Source: Clostridia bacterium (GTDB taxonomy: Bacteria > Bacillota > Clostridia > Oscillospirales > CAG-272). Taken from it: a stretch of DNA of 53,805 nt. The translations under genes and the position numbers were made by a program. The notes beneath the pieces are model-generated. The model was not told where the DNA came from. It ran no database searches and saw nothing but the letters and a program-made list of their open reading frames with translations. Positions 33,013-40,626 of this stretch are shown here, in pieces (position 1 is the stretch's first letter; each line of letters opens with the position of its first letter). The stretch is taken from assembly GCA_017625065.1 (NCBI GenBank), contig JAGALS010000010.1, positions 1 to 53,805 of the forward strand. Reading direction: 5' to 3'.

Positions 33013-34322
33013 TTAACTTTGGAAGAGTTCAGATCCTTTTCGGCAGGATCGTCAATGAGCTTCCCCGTTTCGGAAAAACGCGACCCGTGGCAGGGGCAAT
33101 CCCAGCTTCGCTCCTGCTCGTTCCACCTTAGCGCACACCCAAGATGCGGACAACGGGGTGCTGTCGGTCTGATATAATGCATCAACACAGAACCTGCGTT
33201 GCGGGCAAGCGCACCCTTTGCCATTGGACGTGACGGGTCAAAAATTTCGGCATACGGGTTTGATCTTTCTAAAATCTGATCACGCAGCAGCATTGCCGCC
33301 ACCATTGCCGAGGTCATGCCCCATTTTCCAAACCCCGTCGCCACATAAAGGTGATCGCTGTGCTTTGTATAACGTCCGATATAAGGAATACGGTCCAAGC
33401 TCATACAGTCCTGCGCGGCAAAGCGATATGCCACGCGGCCGCCGGGATAGTATTCCCCTGCCAAGTCGGCAAGCTCCTTGTATCCGCCGCCCTTCACCCC
33501 CGTGCGATGTCCTGCACCGCCAAGTAGCAAGCAATCCGCAAAAGCGCGAATCGAAACGCCTTCTCCCTCGCCATCCGCATACATCGCATCCGGCATTTTG
33601 ACACCCGTCAAGCCCAAAACGTAAGATCTACTTTGATATAGCTTCAACGGAAAGCCGCCCCGAAAGCGCAAGAAGGGATAATGAGTGGCAACCACGGTGC
33701 TTTTTGCCGCAATGCGTTTTCCGTCACAAGTTATAGCTCCATCCTCAAAAAGTGCCATAACGGGTGTGTTTTCGTGAATGCGAAGCCCTTTTGAAAGTGC
33801 CGCAAGAAAGCGTAAGGGGTGAAACTGCGCTTGGTCGGGATAACAGATCGCACCCGCCGTTTCAAACGGTAAATGCAGGTCTTGCTCAAAGCGCGTACGA
33901 GCACCGATCGCGGTGAGTGCCGCCAGCTCCTTGCCAAGCGCTCTGTGCCCCTGCTTTGCATAGGCATAAAAATCCTTATTTTCGAAATTACAATCAGTTT
34001 TCGTTACCATATCGCGGTATTTTTCAAGGGCTGCAAGGTTCGCTTCATAAAAGCCGCGCGCCACATCTTTGCCATAGCGTTTCAGGATATCGGCATAAAT
34101 AAAACTGTGCCCGACCGTGATCTTCGCCGTTGTATTCCCCGTCTGACCGCTGCAAAGTCGCTCTGCTTCCAGCAGCAACACGTCAACGCCAGCTTCTTTC
34201 AGCAAAGCCGCGGTCAATATCCCCGCAATACCGCCGCCGATCACCAGAACATCGGCTTTTGTATCTTCTTGTAAGGCTTCAAATCGCGGCATATCGCAGC
34301 TCGCCGCAAAAATTGATCTCAT
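33006..34322 (-). CDS. FAD-dependent oxidoreductase with C-terminal Rieske 2Fe-2S domain (YhfW-like)
   Basis: 438 residues. An N-terminal DAO-type FAD domain shows the Rossmann motif DVLVIGGGIAGILTAALLKEAG near residues 24-45 and TGFGKWGMTSA near the end of the flavin domain. The C-terminal ~70 residues hold a Rieske cluster site, Cys391-Pro-His393 and Cys409-x2-His412. B. subtilis YhfW has this same fusion; its substrate is unknown. Cytoplasmic. The ATG at 34322 is chosen because the upstream GTG at 34355 adds 11 unremarkable residues; the ribosome site (GGTGGTGATAG) is weak for either. Confidence 0.85.
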   Translation of the reverse strand: MRSIFAASCDMPRFEALQEDTKADVLVIGGGIAGILTAALLKEAGVDVLLLEAERLCSGQTGNTTAKITVGHSFIYADILKRYGKDVARGFYEANLAALEKYRDMVTKTDCNFENKDFYAYAKQGHRALGKELAALTAIGARTRFEQDLHLPFETAGAICYPDQAQFHPLRFLAALSKGLRIHENTPVMALFEDGAITCDGKRIAAKSTVVATHYPFLRFRGGFPLKLYQSRSYVLGLTGVKMPDAMYADGEGEGVSIRAFADCLLLGGAGHRTGVKGGGYKELADLAGEYYPGGRVAYRFAAQDCMSLDRIPYIGRYTKHSDHLYVATGFGKWGMTSAMVAAMLLRDQILERSNPYAEIFDPSRPMAKGALARNAGSVLMHYIRPTAPRCPHLGCALRWNEQERSWDCPCHGSRFSETGKLIDDPAEKDLNSSKVKK

Positions 34323-34449
34323 ATCTATCACCACCGTGTTTAGTTTGCTCCGCACGCTGAAATTTATGCTTGATCCATCGTGGCAATCACGGCAAAAACG
34401 AGCAAGGAAAATTTTATTTTAAAAATTATCAAAAATCGCAAAAACCCTC

Positions 34450-34478
34450 TTGATTTTTGCATTTTGATGTGTTATAAT
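34450..34478 (+). promoter_or_regulatory. Promoter for tRNA-Leu
   Basis: TTGATT (34450-34455), 17 bases, TATAAT (34473-34478), ending 13 bases before the tRNA. Confidence 0.8.
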
Positions 34479-34491
34479 AGTCCCGTTGCAC

Positions 34492-34578
34492 GCCGGTGTG
34501 ATGGAATTGGCAGACGTGCTGGACTCAAAATCCAGTGGTAGCGATACCGTATCGGTTCGACCCCGATCACCGGCACCA
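34492..34578 (+). tRNA. tRNA-Leu (anticodon CAA)
   Basis: 87-base class II tRNA: acceptor GCCGGTG/CACCGGC, anticodon stem CTGGA/TCCAG with loop CTCAAAA (CAA reads TTG), a long variable arm, T-arm ATCGG/CCGAT and encoded CCA. Confidence 0.97.
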
Positions 34579-34580
34579 CA

Positions 34581-34612
34581 AAAAAAGACACCCTTCGGGG
34601 TGTCTTTTTTCT
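34581..34612 (+). terminator. Terminator of tRNA-Leu
   Basis: 13-base-pair stem (34581-34593 with 34598-34610) capped by a C(TTCG)G tetraloop, with six T at the end of the stem. Confidence 0.92.
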
Positions 34613-34694
34613 CTTCTAATGCTTTATGTTATTGGCAAAATGCACAATCAAGCATTAAAGAATTGTGTTAAAAAAGAGAAAAATAACAATTTGC

Positions 34695-34733
34695 TTGAAG
34701 TAAATAAAAAATTTAGTATAATTAATGTATAAT
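34695..34733 (+). promoter_or_regulatory. Promoter region for the phosphodiesterase/LamG lipoprotein
   Basis: TTGAAG (34695-34700), 16 bases, TATAAT (34717-34722); a second TATAAT lies at 34728-34733 without a matching -35. Confidence 0.55.
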
Positions 34734-34758
34734 ACAAATTTTGCTAGGAGGACCCAAA

Positions 34759-37700
34759 ATGAAGAAACTCAAATTTGCTTTGCTGATCGGTATGATCCTG
34801 CTTGCACTCTTCGCGCTTATGGCTTGTAACGAGGAATGCACACACGCAAGCTGTACCGTAACAAGCGCAGGAAACGGTCAGCACACCGTCGCGTGCGATA
34901 CCTGCGACTATGAAACAACAGAAAGCTGCACCGGCGGCAAGGCGACCTGCCAGTCGGGTGCTATTTGCGAGAAGTGTGACACCGCATACGGCGAAGCCGA
35001 TGCAAATGCTCACACCTTTGTGAACGGTGCTTGCACCGTTGAAGGGTGCGACGTGACCTGCACCCATACTTGGGTCAACGGTGCCTGCACCGTTGAGGGC
35101 TGCGACGCGACCTGCGACCACGCGGGCAAACTCAGCACGACCAGCATCGGCAATGGACAGCACAAGATCGAATGTAGCGTGTGCGACTATGCCCTCACCG
35201 AGGGCTGCACCGGCGGTGCGGCAACCTGCAAAAAAGGCCCGATCTGCACAGAATGTCATACCGAATACGGTGCAGCCGATCCCGATGCGCATGATTGGAA
35301 CGCCACAACGGGCGAATGCGATACCGAGGGTTGTATCGTCATCTGCCAGCACATCGGTCAAACCACTGTGACAAACGTCAGCAAGGGACAGCATAAGATC
35401 ACCTGCTCTGTCTGCGGACACGAAAAAATACAAGGCTGCACGGGTGGTACGGCGAACTGCCAAAGCGGCCCGATCTGTGAAAACTGCCACACCGAATACA
35501 GCACGCCCGACGCGAATGCACACATCTGGGATGCCACAACGGGCATATGTGGCGTAACCGGTTGTAACACGCCTTGCAACCACAATTACACCGTCAGCGA
35601 CAACAACGTTGACGATAACCTGCACACAAAAACTTGCAACATCTGTCAGCACACGACCACCGAAAGCTGCTCGGGGGGCTCTGCCACCTGTGAAGCGCGC
35701 GCGATCTGCGAAAAATGCGGTGCCGCGCACGGTGAGCTTTTGCCGACAGACACGAAATATAAATACGTTGTGGTCATCGGCGTGGACGGCGGCGGAACCT
35801 TCTTTAACCAAACATCAACACCCAATATCGACAAGATCTTCGCAAACGGCGCTGTTTCTTACGACACGCTCACCTCCAACCCATCGATCAGTGCGCAAAG
35901 CTGGGGTTCGCTGTTCCACGGCGTGACACCCGAATTCCACGGTCTGAACAACACCAATACCGGCAACACTCCGTATCCTGTCGACTCTCCCTACCCCAGC
36001 TTCTTCCGCGTGATTAGAGAAAACGATCAAAATGCGGTGCTGGCTTCCTTCAGCCATTGGAAGAATATTAATGTCGGCATCATTGAGGACGGTCTTGGCG
36101 TATACAAGTACGGTGGCGTAGCCGATGAAGAGCTGACCAATCAGATCCTTCTCTACCTTGACACCACAAGCCCCACGACTATGTTCGTACAGTTTGACGA
36201 GGTAGACGGCGCGGGACACGGAAACGGATACGGCTCTGCCAAGCATCTTGAAACGATCACCAGAATTGACGGCTATATCGGTCAAATTTACGATGCATAT
36301 GTCAACAAAGGCATCATTGATGAAACCTTGTTCATCGTGACTGCCGACCACGGCGGGACTCCCGGAGGAAGCCACGGCGGTTGGACCGATGCTGAAAAGC
36401 ACATTATGTTCGCGGCAGCGGGCAGAACAGTCAAGAAGGGCGGCACCATCCAGGATGCCCAGATCCGCGATACCGCCGCTATCGTACTACACGCCCTTGG
36501 ATACGAAGATCAGCAGCCCAAGACCTGGACGGCATACGTTCCCGGCGACCTGTTCGTCGGTGTTAATGCCACCGATCGTCCTATTCATTTCACACCTGTT
36601 GACCCCGACTCCGATCGCTATCACGAAACCGTGCCCACCCCCTCGACAGATAGCGGCAAGCACGTGACCGATTTTGTGGATAACAATCTTTCGGTTTACC
36701 TGCCCTTTGACGGAAACGCCAACGATCAGTGCGGTAATACGACAACAACCACGACCGGCAAACTATATTTCATCGAAAACGGTTATTACGGCAACGCTGT
36801 TCGGCTGGATGAGGGTTACGTCACCTTGCAAGATTATGTTTTGAAGAAACAGAGCTTCACGGTCTCTATGTGGATCCATTCACAGGTCCAGGGCGGCGAC
36901 CCCGTTCTCTTCTCCAATGCGGATTGGAAAGACGGCTATCAACCCGGATTGACTGTGGCAATGAACGTGGGCAAAAATATCATTCGAACGAATATCGGTA
37001 CTACCGATAACAGACATCGTATTGATGCAACTTTGCCTTCGGATTATCGAACAGGTTGGATGCATTTGACCGTTTCGTTCGACCGCGAAAACAATCAGAT
37101 CATTTACTACATTGACTTTGGAGCACCTCTTGTCAAATCGTACAATATAGCCGAAATGAGCTTTGAGGGCATCTTGAACGGTCTTAACATCGGTCAGGAT
37201 GGCAACGGTACTTACGCCTCCAGTTTGACTGCCGCGATGGATGAGTTTATGATTTTTGAAGGCGCATTCACGACTGAAGATAACATCAATCTTGCCAAAT
37301 ATTACAAAAACAAGCTGAATGGTTCAGACTTCCCCGTCGGAACACAGCCGACCGCAACGCCCGAAGCAGGCAGCGACGGTTATATCACGAACGTTGTTGA
37401 CAAAGAATTGTCGGCGTATCTGACCTTTGACGAAACCGTTGCTGATGCAACAAGCCAGCAGACCACGACCGCAAACGGCACGATCACCTATGAGGATGCT
37501 GTGTTCGGCAAGGGTGCCGTGCTGGATGAAGGATACGTCACGATCAATAATTACACCATGGGTAAGGACAGCTTTACCTTGTCCTTCTTCATCAAGCTGA
37601 ACGACTTTGCGGGCGACCCCGCTATTGTGGGCAATGAGAATTGGGCTAGCGGTAAAACTCCCGGCTTTTTGTTATACTTCGAGGGGAATTTCATTGGATT

Positions 37701-38037
37701 TAACGCGGCTGACGGCAGCAACCGTATGGAAAAGCGAACCACACTGCCTTATGATTATCAATCCGCTTGGACGCACGTTTTGCTTTCTGTTGACCGTCAA
37801 ACAAACGTTGTAAAGATCTCGTATAACTTTGAGGAATTTGTCGTTTACGATATTCCCGCAGAACTTCAAGACGATGCTTTTGACAACCCCTCATATTCTC
37901 TCAACATTGGTTGTGATGGATCGACCACTTACAATCCCAAGCTGAAAGCAACCATGGATGAATTTATGATATTTGACGGTGTCTTTACCGATGGAGATCT
38001 TGCGGCTCTTGCAAACTATTACGGCGTCACCGCGTAA
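34759..38037 (+). CDS. Surface lipoprotein: Cys-rich repeats, phosphodiesterase (alkaline-phosphatase superfamily) domain, two LamG domains
   Basis: 1092 residues. Lipobox LMAC with Cys23. Residues ~25-330 hold about four Cys-rich repeats built on GQH...C-x2-C...C-x-GG-x-A-x-C...IC-x2-C, which likely bind metal. Residues ~333-600 are a type I phosphodiesterase/nucleotide-pyrophosphatase domain: Asp343 in GVDGGG, the nucleophile region SAQSWGS, FDEVDGAGHG, and Asp530-His531 in TADHGG match the two-metal site. Two LamG/concanavalin-like domains follow (~641-855 and ~881-1092). It is an exported hydrolase of phosphodiester, phospholipid or sulfate type that would attach to glycans. The ATG at 34759 has AGGAGG 7 bases upstream, better than the TTG at 34741. 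Confidence 0.85.
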   Translation: MKKLKFALLIGMILLALFALMACNEECTHASCTVTSAGNGQHTVACDTCDYETTESCTGGKATCQSGAICEKCDTAYGEADANAHTFVNGACTVEGCDVTCTHTWVNGACTVEGCDATCDHAGKLSTTSIGNGQHKIECSVCDYALTEGCTGGAATCKKGPICTECHTEYGAADPDAHDWNATTGECDTEGCIVICQHIGQTTVTNVSKGQHKITCSVCGHEKIQGCTGGTANCQSGPICENCHTEYSTPDANAHIWDATTGICGVTGCNTPCNHNYTVSDNNVDDNLHTKTCNICQHTTTESCSGGSATCEARAICEKCGAAHGELLPTDTKYKYVVVIGVDGGGTFFNQTSTPNIDKIFANGAVSYDTLTSNPSISAQSWGSLFHGVTPEFHGLNNTNTGNTPYPVDSPYPSFFRVIRENDQNAVLASFSHWKNINVGIIEDGLGVYKYGGVADEELTNQILLYLDTTSPTTMFVQFDEVDGAGHGNGYGSAKHLETITRIDGYIGQIYDAYVNKGIIDETLFIVTADHGGTPGGSHGGWTDAEKHIMFAAAGRTVKKGGTIQDAQIRDTAAIVLHALGYEDQQPKTWTAYVPGDLFVGVNATDRPIHFTPVDPDSDRYHETVPTPSTDSGKHVTDFVDNNLSVYLPFDGNANDQCGNTTTTTTGKLYFIENGYYGNAVRLDEGYVTLQDYVLKKQSFTVSMWIHSQVQGGDPVLFSNADWKDGYQPGLTVAMNVGKNIIRTNIGTTDNRHRIDATLPSDYRTGWMHLTVSFDRENNQIIYYIDFGAPLVKSYNIAEMSFEGILNGLNIGQDGNGTYASSLTAAMDEFMIFEGAFTTEDNINLAKYYKNKLNGSDFPVGTQPTATPEAGSDGYITNVVDKELSAYLTFDETVADATSQQTTTANGTITYEDAVFGKGAVLDEGYVTINNYTMGKDSFTLSFFIKLNDFAGDPAIVGNENWASGKTPGFLLYFEGNFIGFNAADGSNRMEKRTTLPYDYQSAWTHVLLSVDRQTNVVKISYNFEEFVVYDIPAELQDDAFDNPSYSLNIGCDGSTTYNPKLKATMDEFMIFDGVFTDGDLAALANYYGVTA

Positions 38038-38049
38038 TCATTCAAAAAC

Positions 38050-38104
38050 GCGAGCGTGATCGCTCGCACCCCTGCCCTCCCGAAGCGCGCTTCGGGAGGG
38101 CTTT
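38050..38104 (+). terminator. Two-hairpin terminator after the lipoprotein gene
   Basis: GCGAGCG-TGAT-CGCTCGC (38050-38067) is followed by the 28-base perfect palindrome at 38074-38101 and TTTTCC. Confidence 0.8.
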
Positions 38105-38172
38105 TCCTTTATTTCATAACAGTTTCACCCCCTTTCGCATAAACTACCCTTGAACGAAAGGAGGTACAGACC

Positions 38173-38601
38173 GTGGATGGAAACACAATAAATCCAAATC
38201 AATCGGGAACCGGCTTTTTGGTAGTGCAAGTGACAACCGCAAATACCGCGATCCCCTTAGCGAACGCCGCCGTGACCCTGCGAGAAAGCGAGGGCGGACG
38301 CGTTCTTTACGAGCTGCGCTCGGGTAACGACGGGCGCACTGAGCGTGTCGGGCTGCCCGCGCCGCCGCGTGCCGAGTCGATGCGCCCATCGGCACAGCGC
38401 CCATACGCTATGTATAACATTGAAGTAAAGCTAGACAACTACGAGAACGCCTTTTATCAGAACGTGCCCGTTTTTGACGGCATTACCGCGATCCAACAAG
38501 CAAATCTTGTGCCCGTGCCCGAAAATGGATATCCAAGCCCCTTCACCCTGAACGACGGACAAAGGTTTGAGGGCGAAGAACCGCAGCTTTGGAGGGGGTG
38601 A
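38173..38601 (+). CDS. SleC-type N-terminal pre-domain encoded as a separate gene
   Basis: 142 residues of carboxypeptidase-regulatory-like beta fold: GFLVVQVTTANTAIPLANAAVTL, GRTERVGLPAPP, RPYAMYNIEVKLDNYENAF, and VFDGITAIQQANLVPVPE. This matches the N-terminal pre-region of clostridial SleC, which is normally fused to the cortex-lytic enzyme and helps its folding or keeps it inactive until cleaved by Csp proteases. GTG start with AAGGAGG 8 bases upstream. Its TGA stop overlaps the GGAGGGGG site of the next gene, which starts four bases later, so translation is coupled. It has no signal peptide, consistent with packaging in the spore. Confidence 0.8.
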   Translation: MDGNTINPNQSGTGFLVVQVTTANTAIPLANAAVTLRESEGGRVLYELRSGNDGRTERVGLPAPPRAESMRPSAQRPYAMYNIEVKLDNYENAFYQNVPVFDGITAIQQANLVPVPENGYPSPFTLNDGQRFEGEEPQLWRG

Positions 38602-38605
38602 GCAG

Positions 38606-40006
38606 ATGCCAAACGGAACACCGACCATACCCGAAAATATCACCGTACATCTGGGGCGACCCGAGCAGAACGCGCGCAACGTTACCCTACCTTTTTTGGA
38701 TTACGTCGCAAACGTCGCATCCAGCGAGATCTACCCCACTTGGCCCGAAAACGCCATTCGCGCCAATATGTATGCGCAGATCTCCTTTGCCCTCAACCGC
38801 ATCTATACCGAATACTACCGCGCACGTGGATATGATTTCGATATTACCAGCTCCACGTCGATCGATCAATCCTTCGTGGAAGGACGGGATATTTTTGATA
38901 ATATCCGCGAGCTTGCGGGCGAGCTGTTTGACAACTATATCAGACGGCAAGGCAGCGTTGAGCCGTTGTTTGCCGTTTACTGCGATGGGCGACGCGTCAC
39001 GTGCGACGGGCTTTCACAATGGGGCACGGTCGAGCTTGCCGAGCAAGGGATGACGCCCTATGAGATCCTGACCTACTATTATGGCGATAACATTGACATC
39101 GTGCAGGACGCGCCCATCGCCAACACCGAGGAAAGCGCGCCCGTGGTGCCCTTGACGATTGGCTCGGTCAACGATCAGGTACGCGTCGCGCAGATACGCC
39201 TCAACCGTATCTCCAAAAACTATCCCTCGATCCCGAAGATCGCGCAGACGGACGGCATCTTTTTGCAGGATACCGAGGCAGCCGTCAGGCGCTTTCAGGA
39301 GATCTTTGGACTCACCGCGGACGGCATCATCGGCAAGTCGACCTGGTATTATATCCGCCGCATCTACAACGGCGTGAAGCGCCTCAACGAGATCGATTCC
39401 GAGGGCGTGACCATTGAGGAGGTCACACAGCAATATCCCGGTGTGTTGCGCGAGGGCGACAGCGGTACGGGCGTTGCCAATCTGCAATACTATCTGAACT
39501 ATCTTTCGGGCTTTTACGATAGCATTCCGCCCGTGAATATCGACGGCAGCTTCGGCCCTTCCACGCGTGCCGCGGTCATCGACCTGCAAAACACCTTCGG
39601 GCTTGTTGCGGACGGCATTGTGGGGCCACTCACGTGGAAGGCGCTTTACGATGCCTATCTCGGCATTGTTTCCACCGTTCCCATCGAGTACTCGGAGGGC
39701 AACGTGATCCCCTTCCAGGGCGTGATTTTGCGGCTTGGGAGCGATTCGGACACGGTGCGAGTACTGCAGGAGTACCTGAATTACGTGGCGCGCTCCTTCC
39801 CCTCTATTCCGACAGTCAGCGTGACGGGCTATTTCGGGCCGCGCACAAGAGAGTCTGTCATCGCTTTTCAAGAGGTGGCGGGCTTACCCGTCAACGGGCA
39901 GGTCTCGGCGATCACGTGGAATGCCCTCACCAGCCTTTACAGCGACCTGTATAACGGACAAATTTTGGGCGAGGGACAATATCCCGGCTTTGAAACGGGG
40001 GTGTAA
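38606..40006 (+). CDS. sleC: SleC-like spore cortex-lytic enzyme (SpoIID/LytB-type lytic transglycosylase with three PG-binding domains)
   Basis: 466 residues. The N-terminal ~165 residues are the SpoIID/LytB-like lytic transglycosylase of SleC: LPFLDYVANVASSEIYPTWP carries the presumed catalytic Glu41, then FALNRIYTEYYRARGYDFDIT and CDGLSQWGTVELAEQG. Three PG_binding_1 repeats follow at about 186-252, 282-348 and 375-443, each with DG.FG..T...V..FQ...GL..DG..G..TW. SleC degrades muramic-delta-lactam cortex on germination. Usual SleC has its pre-domain fused and fewer binding repeats. The ATG at 38606 has GGAGGGGGTGAG upstream. No csp protease gene is in the window. Confidence 0.85.
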   Translation: MPNGTPTIPENITVHLGRPEQNARNVTLPFLDYVANVASSEIYPTWPENAIRANMYAQISFALNRIYTEYYRARGYDFDITSSTSIDQSFVEGRDIFDNIRELAGELFDNYIRRQGSVEPLFAVYCDGRRVTCDGLSQWGTVELAEQGMTPYEILTYYYGDNIDIVQDAPIANTEESAPVVPLTIGSVNDQVRVAQIRLNRISKNYPSIPKIAQTDGIFLQDTEAAVRRFQEIFGLTADGIIGKSTWYYIRRIYNGVKRLNEIDSEGVTIEEVTQQYPGVLREGDSGTGVANLQYYLNYLSGFYDSIPPVNIDGSFGPSTRAAVIDLQNTFGLVADGIVGPLTWKALYDAYLGIVSTVPIEYSEGNVIPFQGVILRLGSDSDTVRVLQEYLNYVARSFPSIPTVSVTGYFGPRTRESVIAFQEVAGLPVNGQVSAITWNALTSLYSDLYNGQILGEGQYPGFETGV

Positions 40007-40008
40007 CG

Positions 40009-40542
40009 ATGGCAAATCAAAACGAGCAAGAGGCGATCCGCAATCTGCAACGCTATTTGCGGCATCTTTCCTATTTCAACGACGAGATCGTTGAGGTTCC
40101 CATAGACGGTATTTTCGGCAGCAACACCGAGGAGGCGCTCCGCGCCTTTCAGGAGATGGAGGGCTTGCCGACAACGGGCAGAGCCGATCAGGCAACGTGG
40201 GAGAGATTGTTTGAGGTCTACACCGATTCGATCACGTCAAAGCAGCCGCCGCGGCAGATCGGGCACTTTCCCCAGATCCCCGAGGATTATACCGTTGAGG
40301 TGGGCGAGGTGCAGTTTTTGGTGAATATCATTCAAAACGCCTTGCAAGAACTTTCCGCCGTCTACGACGGCATCGGCGAAGTGCCGCAAACGGGTGAATA
40401 CGACGCCGCCACCGCGGATGCGGTGCGAGCGTTTCAAGAGGCAAACGGACTTCCGCCCACGGGCGCTGTCGACCGCACCACCTGGAACGCCATCGCCGAC
40501 GCGTATAACAGAAACTTTAATAATCCATATTTAAGGCGTTAA
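40009..40542 (+). CDS. Protein of two peptidoglycan-binding repeats
   Basis: 177 residues made almost only of two PG_binding_1 domains (about 8-70 and 95-165), sharing PIDGIFGSNTEEALRAFQ and GEYDAATADAVRAFQ. There is no catalytic domain and no signal peptide. It starts two bases after the sleC stop with GGGGGTG upstream, so it belongs to the same operon and probably acts in or on the cortex, as an accessory binding protein. Confidence 0.85.
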   Translation: MANQNEQEAIRNLQRYLRHLSYFNDEIVEVPIDGIFGSNTEEALRAFQEMEGLPTTGRADQATWERLFEVYTDSITSKQPPRQIGHFPQIPEDYTVEVGEVQFLVNIIQNALQELSAVYDGIGEVPQTGEYDAATADAVRAFQEANGLPPTGAVDRTTWNAIADAYNRNFNNPYLRR

Positions 40543-40580
40543 ATCTATTTTCAAGCACCATCCAATACAAATAAGAGAAA

Positions 40581-40612
40581 ACGCCCCCGACCGTTGTCGG
40601 GGGCGTAAGCTT
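40581..40612 (+). terminator. Terminator of the cortex-lytic operon
   Basis: ACGCCCCCGAC (40581-40591), loop CGTT, GTCGGGGGCGT (40596-40606), then AAGCTTTT; on the minus strand the hairpin is followed by TTTTCTC, so it also stops the convergent LRR gene. Confidence 0.8.
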
Positions 40613-40626
40613 TTATAAGAGTGATT

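Noticed and set aside
34744-35811. 355-residue minus-strand frame inside the LamG lipoprotein gene
   Set aside because: Mirror of the Cys-rich repeat region; no start signal.
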